From positions 2,562-33,503 of the forward strand of contig KN884759.1 of assembly GCA_000934455.1 (NCBI GenBank): a DNA stretch of 30,942 nt. The letters run 5' to 3'. This stretch comes from Apostichopus parvimensis. Its lineage: Eukaryota; Echinodermata; Holothuroidea; Aspidochirotida; Stichopodidae. The notes below the pieces were generated by a model that was not told the origin of the DNA, searched no databases, and saw only the letters and a list, made by a program, of their open reading frames with translations. Position 1 is the first letter of the stretch. Each line of letters begins with the position of its first letter. Both the position numbers and the translations under genes were made by a program. Shown here in pieces: positions 12,038 to 21,080 of the stretch.

Positions 12038-12843
12038 ATGGCTGTGCCTGATCGTTTAGTCTGCTGTGACGAGTGTAATATGTGGATCGAGTTTGAGGTT
12101 TCTAAGTAGTGTAAGTAGTGCAGTTGTAGTAAGGGATTTTTTGCGAGGATGTTCCAACTTGTAATGGATTCGACGTGTTACCTGCAAAGGAGTTGCGTGA
12201 TGTTGGTGATGGGAATGAAGTCTCCCAGGAGGGAAGTAGTGAGTGGTTAGTAGTGGACGAAGTGCGTGGTGATTGTGATGTGATTGATGATGGTAGTTTG
12301 GTGAAAACAGCGGTCAGTGGGGAACGGGAGAAGTCGAAAGGAAGAATGGTATTGTGTGGGGATTCATTAGTACAGTGTGTAGACCGAGAGTTCTGCAGGG
12401 CGGATACAGCAGAAAGGGTCAGGTCATGTTTGCCAGGTGCCAAAATCCAGGATGTCAGTAAAAGGGTAAACAAAATTGTGATAAATGAAGAGGTGGTTGT
12501 GGTCCAGGTAGGCACCAATAATGTGCAAAAAGAGTCACACAAAATAATTCAGTCAAGGTAGCAAGAATTGATGTGTCGACTAGCAGCAACTCGGGCTAAA
12601 GTTGTCATATGTAGTTTATTGCCAATATTTGACAACAAGGTTCAGTCAGATAAGATTGTAACTTTGAATGGTTTATTGTATAGTCTCTGTTCTGACTTCG
12701 GCTTCACATTTTTTGACATGCGGTCATCTTTCCGGGGTAGAAGGGATTTGTTCGCCAGGGATGGGTTGCACTTAGCTAATACTGGGGTCTCGTTGTTTGG
12801 TAGGATGGTGATTTACTCTGTTGAACAGCTATGTTTAAACTAA
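12038..12843 (+). pseudogene. CR1-like ORF1 pseudogene: PHD-like zinc finger plus SGNH esterase
   Basis: The ATG at 12038 opens a frame with CCDECNMW, a PHD-finger-like start; the following C-x-C cysteines lie beyond a TAG at 12107 and a frameshift between about 12110 and 12140. From about 12142 to 12843 one frame encodes a GDSL/SGNH hydrolase domain. CGDSLV (about 12355-12372) carries the nucleophilic Ser (block I), VGTNN (about 12511-12525) is the GxN block III, and ARDGLHL (about 12754-12774) supplies the Asp-x-x-His of block V. An in-frame TAG at 12559-12561 interrupts it and the frame ends at a TAA (12841-12843). In CR1 elements ORF1 is an RNA-binding/accessory protein and the esterase is thought to act on lipids, though its exact role is unsettled. 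All catalytic residues remain visible although the gene is broken. Confidence 0.85.
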
Positions 12844-12849
12844 CTTAGG

Positions 12850-13850
12850 GGCGATGATGGCATTTGGATACGGATTATGTTTCTAGTGGAGGCGATTATA
12901 GGCGTTTTGAAAGCAAGGAAAGGGATAGTCATATTTCTAACAATATCAGGAGGCAGGCTTAGGTACATAGTTTCAGGGATAAGCTGAAGATTGTCTTTAC
13001 CAATGCTAGAAGTATTCGTAAACATTTTGCTGAATTTACTGTGCTTCTTAAGGATCTGAAACCTGATGTGCTTGATATCACATAATCTTGGTTAAGGGAG
13101 GAAAATGATAGTGCTGAGGTTTCTCACCCGGGGTATGTTGTGTATCGTCAGGACAGAAGGGATACTCATAATGGGATGTGTGGGGGAGTTTTACTGTATG
13201 TTAGAGATGATATTGTAAGTGTTGAGAAATCTCAGTTGCAAGGTTCTTTTGTTAATTCTGTCTGGTGCGAGTTGTCCACAGACAACTCTAAGAGGTCCAG
13301 TGATGTTATCACTATTGGTGTTGTTTACCGTTCTCCTAACAGCAGCGATGATAACGATGTCTAGCTGGTGATGTTGTTATATTCGGCGACTTGTATTTTC
13401 CCGACATTAATTGGATAGATGGTTCCAGTAGTTGACGGGTCTAGGAAAACTAGGAAATAGCGATCATGATATACTAGCTTTTGATATTGTTTGCAAAGTC
13501 GTAAATTCTGTGAGCAAGGAAAAAGTCCCTGATTTTTCGAGATGAGATACAGATGCAATTAAAACTTTACTAAAGGGTACAGATTGGATTCATTTGTTTA
13601 GAGATATGAGTGCTTCTCAGTCTTGGATTTGTTTAGCTGATCAATTAAAGGTCATTATGGAAAATCATGTTCCGTGGAAGAATCGTCGTCGTTAAAGCAG
13701 TATTCCTCACTGGATGAATAAAAAAGTTAGATGTGCAATTAGGCAAAAACGTAGAATGTGGAAGTTGTTTAGGGGGACTAATTCTGAATTTCTTATGGCC
13801 AAGTTAAAATTGATCAGCTGAAGGTAGAATGCTTATTCTTTGATGCAAAA
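12850..13850 (+). pseudogene. CR1-like ORF2, N-terminal APE endonuclease region (broken)
   Basis: KLKIVFTNARSI (from 12981) is the canonical start of the endonuclease. The catalytic Glu position of the 'TETWL'-type motif is a TAA (13083-13085), leaving T-stop-SWL. GGVLLYVRDD and GVVYRSPNS follow in the same frame. After a TAG at 13362 the reading shifts to a second frame with FGDLYFPDINW, in which the usual Asn of GDFN is Tyr. It then moves to a third frame with LGNSDHDIL (SDH at 13459-13467), the catalytic Asp-His pair. The gap between INW and SDH is far shorter than in the family (roughly 60 residues missing), which indicates an internal deletion near 13430-13440. In-frame stops also occur at 12960 and near 13545. 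In an intact element this domain nicks target DNA to prime reverse transcription. Confidence 0.85.
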
Positions 13851-15262
13851 TTGAATTTGGAAAATAACATTACCCTGAAAATTAAGGATAACCCAAAGGC
13901 CTTCTTTTCTTATGTCAGGTCAAAGCAGAAAAATAAAGATGCAATTGATTCTCTTAGGGCACCACAGGCTGATAATATAGTTACTGATAGTCAGGATCTT
14001 GCAGATCTTTTGAACAACAATTTGGTGTCAGTTTTTACAAGGGAAGATATGAGTAGTATTCCAGATTTTCAGGGTGGCAGTGATAGAGCTAAACTGGATA
14101 CGGTCTTATTTACGGATGAGGTTGTCTTAAAAGAGCTGCTTCTTCTAAATGTTTCTAAAGCTTCTGGACCTGATGCAATCCATCCACTCTCATTGGTGTT
14201 TAGTAAATTTATGATGAAGGTTATGATCCTAAGGACTGGAGATGTGCTAATATTACCCCAATTTTCAAGAAGGGTGATACGTTTAAGCCATGTTATTATA
14301 GGCCCGTTAGTCTCACTAGTGTTGTTTTTAAGGTCATGGAGTATATTGTTAAAAAGTCTATGGTAAGTCATTTCAGCAGTCAGTCTTTGATCAGAGAGTC
14401 TCAACATGGCTTTTGTCTAAAAAAGGTCTTGTCTCACTAATATCCTTCAGTTTATGGAAGATGTAACAAGCTCACTAAATAGGCAGAAGTCTGTAGATGT
14501 TGTGTTCCTGGATTTCCAGAAGGCCTTTGATAAAGTTCCTCACCAGCGTATTTTACTTAGGCTGAAGACTATTCTTGTCAATGGGAATTTACTGTCTTGG
14601 ATCGAGAATTGGCTTGGTAATAGGAAACAGAGGGTAGTAATTAAAGGCTGTGCTTCTTCTTGGCAGGACGTTACTAGTTGGGTTCCACAAGGGTCTGTTT
14701 TTGGTCCCTTGTTGTTTGTTGCCTATAGAAATGACGTCGACGGAGATATTTTGTGTACAGCTAAGAAGTTTGCTGATGACACCAAATTGTATTCTGAGGT
14801 CTCTTCCAAAAGCGATTCTGAGAAGTTTCAAACGGATTTGGATAAGGATTTTTGCTGGTCTCAGGGATGGCAAATGCTTTTTAATATTCATAAATGCAAG
14901 GTAATACACATTGGTAGTAGTAACCAAAAGTATACGTACAATCTTAATTGTGTGGAGTTACAGGAGGTCTCTGTTAAAAGAGACCTAGTTATCTACATTG
15001 ACTCATCTCTGCAACCTTCTAAACATTGTCTTGAAGCTGCTTAAAGAGGTAATAGGGTTTTAGGAATGATCAAGAGAAACTTCAGTTTTCTGAAAGAGGA
15101 CATCGTAGTTGGGCTTTATAAGCAGTTGGTTAGGCCTCATCTGGAGTATGCTGTGCAGGCTTGGAACCCATATTTTGCTAAGGATAAGGAAGTACTTGAA
15201 AAATTCAAGAGGAGGGCTACTAGAATGATTAGTTCCTTAAAGAGTGTTCCTTATTATAGGCG
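13851..15262 (+). pseudogene. CR1-like ORF2, reverse transcriptase domain (broken)
   Basis: The same frame (with local frameshifts) encodes the linker, then the fingers (SKASGPDAIHP, about 14157-14189). A shifted stretch follows (about 14240-14320) with ITPIFKKGDTF and YRPVSL. Palm motif A is FLDFQKAFDKVPHQ, with the catalytic Asp codon near 14511. Motif B is VPQGSVFGPLLFV (about 14682-14720). Motif C is FADD at 14769-14780, the two metal-binding aspartates. The thumb and tail region continues through LGMIKRNFSFL and LYKQLVRPHLEYA to PYYRR at about 15247-15262, where the Penelope-like insertion starts. Stops include one at 14364-14366, one near 14440 and a TAA at 15042-15044. Catalytic residues are intact but the frame is not. 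The enzyme would copy its own mRNA at the nicked target. Confidence 0.93.
15254..15262 (+). repeat. Target-site duplication, left copy
   Basis: TTATAGGCG, identical to 16448-16456, sits exactly where the LINE coding sequence breaks off. Nine perfect bases at both edges mark the insertion point of the Penelope-like element. Confidence 0.9.
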
Positions 15263-15341
15263 AAGTCAAAATGAAATAAAACTGTTAGCAAACTGCTTAT
15301 CAACTAGAAAGCCTGTGTAAGAAAATGTGTAAAAGTAAGTT

Positions 15342-15381
15342 GGCCTGACGTTTCGATCCTATCAGGATCTTCTTCAAAGGC
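15342..15381 (-). ncRNA. Degenerate hammerhead-ribozyme-like motif of the PLE
   Basis: On the minus strand the order is GCCT, TTGAAGA, an A-GATCC-TGATA-GGATC hairpin, GAAAC, GTC, AGGC. GCCT/AGGC would form helix I, GATCC/GGATC helix II, and AC/GU a two-base palindromic helix III with cleavage after GUC. This is the layout reported for minimal hammerheads in Penelope-like elements. Departures from the core are U instead of C at position 3 and an extra A before helix II, so self-cleavage by this copy is doubtful. The identification rests on the motif and on its place in a PLE 3' region. Confidence 0.65.
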
Positions 15382-15707
15382 TAAATGACAAGTAACAGTA
15401 ACAGAAGAGACAAAAACACACACAGAATACAGAGAGGTTAATGAGCATGGTCAACACAAAGAGATATATTTAAGGGGATTAGTAGACAAGGGACGGAGAG
15501 AAGAAATAAAGAAACTAACAGGGGAAGAGGATAGGTAGGAGATTAACAGTGGAAGGACAAAGATAGGATTAAGGGAAGGGGTTGGGGAATAAACTGTAGA
15601 AGGACAAAGACAGAAAGGTGTGGATAAAAAAGTGGAAGAGACCTATGAGAAGAGGAGTGATGGGGGGGGGGGGAACAAGGGGAGAAGGAGGGGGACAGAA
15701 GAAAAAG

Positions 15708-16447
15708 TTAGTCATGTCCTTCCTGAATGTTGAGCCCATGTGGTTGAATGGTGCGAAGGCGTTGCATCCACAGCCTCTCTCTGCTGATTGGTACTAGGCC
15801 AGGATGGCTACCTAAGGATTCAACGCCCTGTAGGGACATGTCGTTATTGGTATGGTTGAGTAGGTTAAAGTGTTCTCCAACTGGGGTCTCAGTCTTCATG
15901 GTGTTGACTGTGGATCTGTGACCATAAAATCGCTTCTTGAGGGTGGTTTTCCTTTCGCCAACATACTGGATGCCTCAAACTCTACAAGAGATCAGATATA
16001 TGACATTAGTGGTTGTGCAAGTGATGTGACCCTTAGTCTTGTGTGTGAGTTGCATGTTGTGGCTGGTGATGGAAATTGATTCACTAATGTAGTGGCTGCA
16101 GACGATGCATCTCGAAGTACGATCACATTTGAAAGTACCATGCTGAATGGGTGTAGGGTTAAAAGTTAGAGGTGGAACAGCAGCACGCACAAGAAGGTAT
16201 CGTAGGTTGTGTGGTCATCTGTAGGCGATGGTGGGTTTTTCAGGGACGGCTCGTTTGAGTCTATCTGAAGTGAGGAGAATGTTGTGGTTGTTAGAGGTGA
16301 TTTGTTGATGAGGAGGAAGATTTGGGTGGAAAGAAACAACCAGGGGGAGCTGGTTGTCGCAATCTCTTCCCTTTTTGTTCTTCACTGCCAAAGTGGATGA
16401 TCTGGAAAGGTAGCGGACTCTCTGAATGGCTTCACGCACCATTCTTC
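15708..16447 (-). pseudogene. PLE C-terminal polyprotein fragment with GIY-YIG endonuclease
   Basis: One frame of about 245 codons with only two interruptions, both TGA: one after IAYR (about 16215) and one after ISCRV (about 15977), probably replacing Arg and Cys. The first part has QLPLVVSFHPNLP, a typical PLE segment after the RT. Next comes NLRYLLVRAAVPP, then FKCDRTSRCIVC with the paired cysteines found before the nuclease. The nuclease follows as NVIYLISC (GIY half) and IQYVGE (YIG half), then LKKRFYGHRS with the conserved Arg and His, and PVGEHFNLLNH. It ends at a TAA at 15708-15710. In intact PLEs this domain cuts target DNA for priming. The RT is missing, so the fragment is non-functional. 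The absence of frameshifts suggests a younger insertion than the host LINE. Confidence 0.92.
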
Positions 16448-16456
16448 TTATAGGCG
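16448..16456 (+). repeat. Target-site duplication, right copy
   Basis: TTATAGGCG, identical to 15254-15262. The LINE coding sequence resumes directly after it in the original frame. Confidence 0.9.
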
Positions 16457-16772
16457 GTTACAACTGTTGAATCTCACCAGAATGGAGCTTAGGAAGTTAC
16501 GAGTGGACTTGTTTCAGGTTTTCAAGATTGTGTATGGTTTAGACAAGTTATCCTTTTCCGACTTGTTCATGTTTGCTTATAGTAGTTGTACCAGAGGTCA
16601 TTGTCTTTAACTCCAAAAGTCACAAAGTAGGATTAATATTCGGCATAACTTTTTGTCTCATAGGGCTGTGAATGAGTGGAACGGTTTGCCTGAGAAAGTT
16701 GTACTTGCAAATAGTGTCAATGGGTTTAAGAATTCTTTGGACAAGCACTTTAAGCATTGTAATCGGGTCTGA
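16457..16772 (+). pseudogene. CR1-like ORF2, C-terminal tail after the insertion
   Basis: The frame resumes with LQLLNLTRMELRKLRVDL and continues through FQVFKIVYGLDKL, RGH, INIRHNFLSHRAVNEWN, GLPEKVV and FKNSLDKHF to a TGA at 16770-16772. This matches the usual C-terminal end of CR1/Jockey-type ORF2 proteins (the R-x-x-F-x-x-R-x-x-x-x-WN-x-LP pattern). One internal stop lies after RGHCL (about 16608). The remaining 90 bases or so to about 16862 are taken as 3' UTR; there is no clear terminal microsatellite. Confidence 0.88.
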
Positions 16773-16862
16773 GTGTTTGTGTCTTCAGCTTTTTCTCTCT
16801 CCTATAGGGTCATTGATGGGGACTTGAGTGTCCCTCCTGATCCTTTTTATCTACAAAACTAA

Positions 16863-18800
16863 ACTATCATGCCAGCTTTGAGCATCATCTGAAGCTTAAC
16901 AGTTTATCACAACAACAAAATCAAATTAACAAGAAAATTTTAACAAGAAAAAAGCATCAACATGCCCATGTACTAGCTTTTAAGTTTCATGATGAAATTG
17001 TTTACTTGTCTAGAAGGGTTGTGCATCATTTTCAGCAGTACGATTTAAAGGAAGAGAAAAAAAAGCGTTTGTCTCCTTACAGTTAGCCATATTGAATGTA
17101 TAATAAGAGGATATCAACGTAGCCAAGGCGGTTATTGCATCACAGCTCCATCCAAATACCTCTTTTTTAGCCACAGTTTGGAATTGCTCTGTCGTTAGTG
17201 GACTTGAACCATTTCAAACCACCACAGAGATTTCACTTCCGTTCCACATTTAATAACTTTAACCAGTACCGCATTAGTAAGTACAGTGTAAAGAAGAGTT
17301 ATAACATCGGTATCCGTATTTTGTTTCAATTTTAAGAGAGATTTGGTGTTGCCATGTTCTTTTGTTTGTATATGTAATTAACACACTAAAAACAAACTGG
17401 TAAACTTTGCCAAGAAGCTATTTTTCTAGTGTTGTTGTACTTGAAAAGCACATGGCACTCAAATGGCAGTGAAGCACCTTTTTAAAAAAAAATCGGTACT
17501 TGCATTAGGTGAATAGTACTCGTACTCATCATTTCGTACCAGCACTCTGATGCTTAAGTACTCATACTTGTACTCAATTCACTGTTGTTTGATACCATTG
17601 TATTAGGTCAAATATTTAACAACCAGAACAATTTACTTCTTATAAGCCTATAGACTACTTTAACATCAATAACCAGAGTACCACCCATCATTAATGGACT
17701 TGGACTGGCACATGAGTTTCTTCAATCACGATAACTTGCAGCCTATTCACCTTTAATCCAAAAATGACTTTATAAATTATACTGGTGTGAACAGTCAAAT
17801 ATCAGCTGTTTGACTGAAGTCTAAGACTCCTAGATCATGAACAGAGGGACTCTGTACAGCTGCTGGTTGAATATTAATAAGAATTGAATGCTAAATTAAG
17901 TTGTTCTGTAAAATTCCGCAGCGAATCTGGAAGAAATCGTTATATCTTTACCACTGAACAAACCGAAAATGCTTAAACTATAAGAAATATAGCCTGGGAT
18001 TGGAGAAGGAGCACATCTTAAAACAACAGCTATCAGAGGACTGGGTAAAGTTTTCTTCTGTTTGAATGATGTATTTAATTCTTCAAGTGATCAATCAATT
18101 TACCAGTAAAGATATACAAACATATCACTGTAGCCCATTTTCATATTTTAGAAGTCACTTAAGCGTTACCTCAAGCAGGTTAATTCGAAAAGGCGTTACG
18201 AAGGCCTTACGTCATCAGTTTATTCATGAAGTAAGTGACTTTGCCATGTTATTGTATATGTAATATGACCTCTGCTTTAGTTGGATAGGTATGAATACAT
18301 TTGAATAGATTACTACGTTTACTAAAGATATGACTCATACTTGGAAAAAAAGGACAAATAAAAGTAAACTGTATATAAGTGTGAATCAAATACTAAACTC
18401 AAAACGTATGGCACATCAGTTGTACGACAGGTTTTAACACGGCTATCACGGTTATACATGGAGTGATGGATGGGTTTTTCGAAATATCTTTGTTTATCGT
18501 AGTTATGTCTGCTTAATTTGTGTATATATATTTACTAACTTTGTAATTGAATTTCGATACTGTCACAGTTACCTTAGATTTAGAAACGCTTGATCTATCG
18601 CTATGACACTGTATGTGCATCACCACTTCCTCAATCGAACAGCTAAACACCACCTCCCATTCCAGGACCATTCGATACCGGAACCAATAATCAAGGATTG
18701 ATTATAACAATAAAGGATTTCCATATTATTGAAACTACAGGTCATTTTGTCAATGTTATTTACACCAGAACAATGGACATCCTATTAAACCCTCATTAGG
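16863..18800. other. AT-rich DNA without recognised gene
   Basis: It contains A-rich runs (16910-16950), GTACTC-type simple repetition at about 17516-17575 and short open frames. A 79-base segment at 18152-18230 is flanked by an acceptor-like ATTTTAG and a perfect GTAAGT donor and is open in one frame, but its 26-residue translation matches nothing known to me. Confidence 0.5.
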
Positions 18801-18810
18801 TAAGTAAATA

Positions 18811-18935
18811 GGGTTAATAGATCGTACTATAAATGGCGAAGGAAACAAGGAAGGTGGGTATAGTGAAGGCCCGGGTGACACAGGGGGAATCCACTAACCT
18901 CCCATACGCCCACCCCCCTCTTCACACTCAAACGT
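18811..18935. repeat. Dispersed C-rich repeat, type A copy 1
   Basis: GGGTTAATAGATCGTACTA, then AAACAAGGAAGGTGGGTATAG and a C-rich tract (CCCACCCCCCTC). The same order is found at 20703-20815 and 20995-21080. Confidence 0.7.
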
Positions 18936-19065
18936 TAGACCTCATTAAGTGTCAATGTGTATACAAGTTGGTACATTTTGCTTTAGTTTGTGTGTGTGTG
19001 AGTTCCCTATGCTTTAATAATATGCTTTTTAACTGACCTATGTGATGGTGTGCTTTATTATTTGT

Positions 19066-19215
19066 TTATGTTAACTACATACACTAATTTCTTTATTTGT
19101 TGGTCTACACATATCCGGTTAACATTACATTTGCGGAAAAGATAGTGTCTAGGAACTTAGGGAAAATAATGTATCAAAGGTCTCCTCCCTACCCCCTCTC
19201 CTTCTCATCCATGCA
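19066..19215. repeat. Dispersed C-rich repeat, type B copy 1
   Basis: TATGTTAACTACATACACTA (also found near 20960), then TTTGTTGGTCTACACATATCC, GTGTCTAGGAAC, TTAGGGAAAATAATGTATCA and a C-rich tract. The later part is shared with copies at 20330-20405 and 20488-20622. Confidence 0.75.
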
Positions 19216-20324
19216 AGTTATCCTATTTGAAAAAAGCGTATTTTAAAGTTGTGGCACAGACATACATAATTATTATAAAATCGCATAAGGTGTATCAGTC
19301 AATATTAAACCTTAGCATATATCACAAAGTTTGATCAAAGGGTTTGTGTAAGAGGGCATACCCAGCAAAGTCATCGGAAAAGTGAGAAAATAACAATCAA
19401 TAAATTAATCCAGCGATCGGCAAACATAGAAACACTTTACCATAGAGCTTGCAATAAGACTGAACCAGCACCTTCCCACCAAATCCCTCACCCACATAAA
19501 CCATGATCAGAATGCATGAGAGCTAGCTACGGTTATAGACGGTCGCAAGATTTGGAAGTCTGGCTAAATCCCGCTACCAACTGACAAAAAATGGGTACTA
19601 ACTTTGAGTCGTGCCAAATAACTTGAGGATTGTCGCAAAATCGCCTATAAAGACAATTTTACCAATACTACCTAACTGTAGGATGAGTAGATCCCAAATC
19701 ACGGATGATTAATCAAACTTAAAACGCTATATATATGTACAGAATGTATAATGTTAGTAGTTAAAGCAACAATTCCACACTGTCCAATTTGTCGGCCATA
19801 GATATGCTCAGTCTAATTAAGTGAATGTGGTATCCGACGCCGCTTCTCCACTTAAGCCGTAACATTATTATACATACATTGATAATATATATATTTTTTT
19901 CGGCCACATCGTGAAGATTCCTCATTCATTCTTTGAACATGTTAGTTCATTTCATGAGAGCATTACATTTTCTGTAGAAGATGATAAATACTAAATATCA
20001 TTTTAGATGCTCTGGTTAGTTGGATATTACTTCCTTAAACACTTTGGTATATTGAAAGCCTACTGGTATTGATGTATTTATACTTTAATACCATTCACAC
20101 AGAGTTGCATTATATATATTGTTTACAGCCAATGCCTTGGAATCAAATGCATTTGCTCCGATCCATGTGATTATGAACACGCGGTATCAATTTTACCTGG
20201 TTATTTCTTTAACGTAGCATAACCCCTTCACTTAATTATTCACAATGCCTTGATAAATATTGACATCGCCGTTAAATGGCGTTAATATTCACAATGCATT
20301 TACATCAGATGTAGGTAATTCTAG
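19216..20324. other. AT-rich DNA without recognised gene
   Basis: No domain or exon recognised. A short TATATATATATTTTTTTT run lies near 19887-19902, and ATTCACAATGC occurs twice (20237 and 20286). Confidence 0.5.
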
Positions 20325-20695
20325 TGATTATGTCTAGGAACGTGGGGAAAATAACGTGTCCCAGGTCCCTACGAGAGCTAACGTAACCCCCACGCCCTCC
20401 CCTCATCGTGCAGTATATAGTTCACGTACATTGGTAATACACCTATCAACAACTAGTCAAACCTGTACCGGTACAAGTGCTAATTTCATCATTTGTTGTT
20501 CTACACATATCCCGTTCACATTCCCATTGCGTAAAAGATCGTTTCTAGGAAATTAGGGAAAATAATGTATCACAGGTCTCCCCTACCCTACCCCGCCCCT
20601 ACCCCCTCCCATCCTCCACACACTGTATATAGGTCACGTGCATTTTATTTGGTGAAACAACTAGACAAACCTGTACTGGTATAATTACCTGTAAA
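20325..20695. repeat. Tandem copies of the B+C repeat, period about 215 bp
   Basis: B copy 2 (about 20330-20405, TGTCTAGGAACGTGGGGAAA) is followed by a C segment (20411-20487, GTATATAGTTCACGTACATT and CAAACCTGTACCGGTA). B copy 3 follows (20488-20622, TTGTTGTTCTACACATATCC to CTAGGAAATTAGGGAAAA and a long C-rich tract), then a second C segment (about 20624-20690, GTATATAGGTCACGTGCATT and CAAACCTGTACTGGTA). Identity is moderate and collinear. The open frame at 20356-20556 is a repeat artefact. Confidence 0.85.
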
Positions 20696-20702
20696 GTATA
20701 GA

Positions 20703-20815
20703 AGGTTAATATATTGTACTAACCAATGAAGGCATTAAGGAAGGTGGGGATAGTGCAAGACCTGATCACATACAGAGAATGAAGCTCCCCATCCCCCTCG
20801 CACCCCTCCCCCTAA
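20703..20815. repeat. Dispersed C-rich repeat, type A copy 2
   Basis: GTTAATATATTGTACTAACC, ATTAAGGAAGGTGGGGATAG and a C-rich tract (CCCCCTCGCACCCCTCCCCC) directly follow the B+C tandem copies. Confidence 0.8.
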
Positions 20816-20994
20816 AACAAACCTTCTAAACTCTACTAAAAAAATATATATTTGCCCCTTTGTTCCGTTTTTGGAGGGTATTTTCTGAGTGTGATTTTCT
20901 ATTTTCTGTAATTATCCGTATCAGTTGAGCTTGAACTTACCAGTGTTATGTAATGTTGTTAATGTTAACTACATACACTTAACACAATATATGT

Positions 20995-21080
20995 AGTTAA
21001 TATGTTGCACTAATCATTGACGGACTTAAATAAGGTGGGGATAGCTAGACAGAAGACTTGTACCCTAATCCCCTCCCATT
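20995..21080. repeat. Dispersed C-rich repeat, type A copy 3
   Basis: AGTTAATATGTTGCACTAAT, AATAAGGTGGGGATAG and CCCCTCCCATT in the same order as copies 1 and 2. It is preceded by GTTAACTACATACACTTA, which is shared with the segment at 19069. Confidence 0.75.

Larger units (their letters stand above)
15263..16447 (-). mobile_element. 5'-truncated Penelope-like element (PLE) nested in the LINE
   Basis: An 1185-bp insertion on the opposite strand to its host LINE, bracketed by a perfect 9-bp duplication. Read on the minus strand it starts within the region after the reverse transcriptase, encodes the GIY-YIG endonuclease part, then has a long non-coding 3' region with a pyrimidine-rich stretch, a C12 run (G12 on plus at 15662-15673) and a hammerhead-like motif (15342-15381). 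The RT palm is absent, so this is a 5'-truncated, dead copy, as is common for target-primed insertions. Removing it plus one duplication restores the LINE frame exactly (PYYRR continuing into LQLLNL). Confidence 0.9.
11830..16862 (+). mobile_element. Decayed CR1-like non-LTR retrotransposon (Jockey superfamily), split by a later insertion
   Basis: Order on the plus strand is a presumed 5' UTR, ORF1 (PHD-like cysteines plus SGNH esterase), ORF2 (APE endonuclease, reverse transcriptase, C-terminal tail) and a short 3' UTR. An esterase-containing ORF1 together with an APE/RT ORF2 is the hallmark of the CR1 group. Without the 1194-bp insertion plus duplication the element is about 3.8 kb, close to full length apart from an internal endonuclease deletion. 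Stops and frameshifts are numerous, so it is an inactive, old copy. The outer boundaries are approximate: no target-site duplication or 3' microsatellite was identified, the 5' limit is set by where the downstream coding context begins, and the 3' limit lies just past the ORF2 stop at 16772. Confidence 0.85.

Noticed and set aside
14069..14927. Minus-strand frames of 112 codons opposite the reverse transcriptase
   Set aside because: Shadows of the plus-strand LINE ORF2.
18152..18230. 79-base candidate exon between ATTTTAG and GTAAGT
   Set aside because: Splice words are good, but the 26-residue translation is unrecognised and GTAAGT is expected about seven times per strand by chance.
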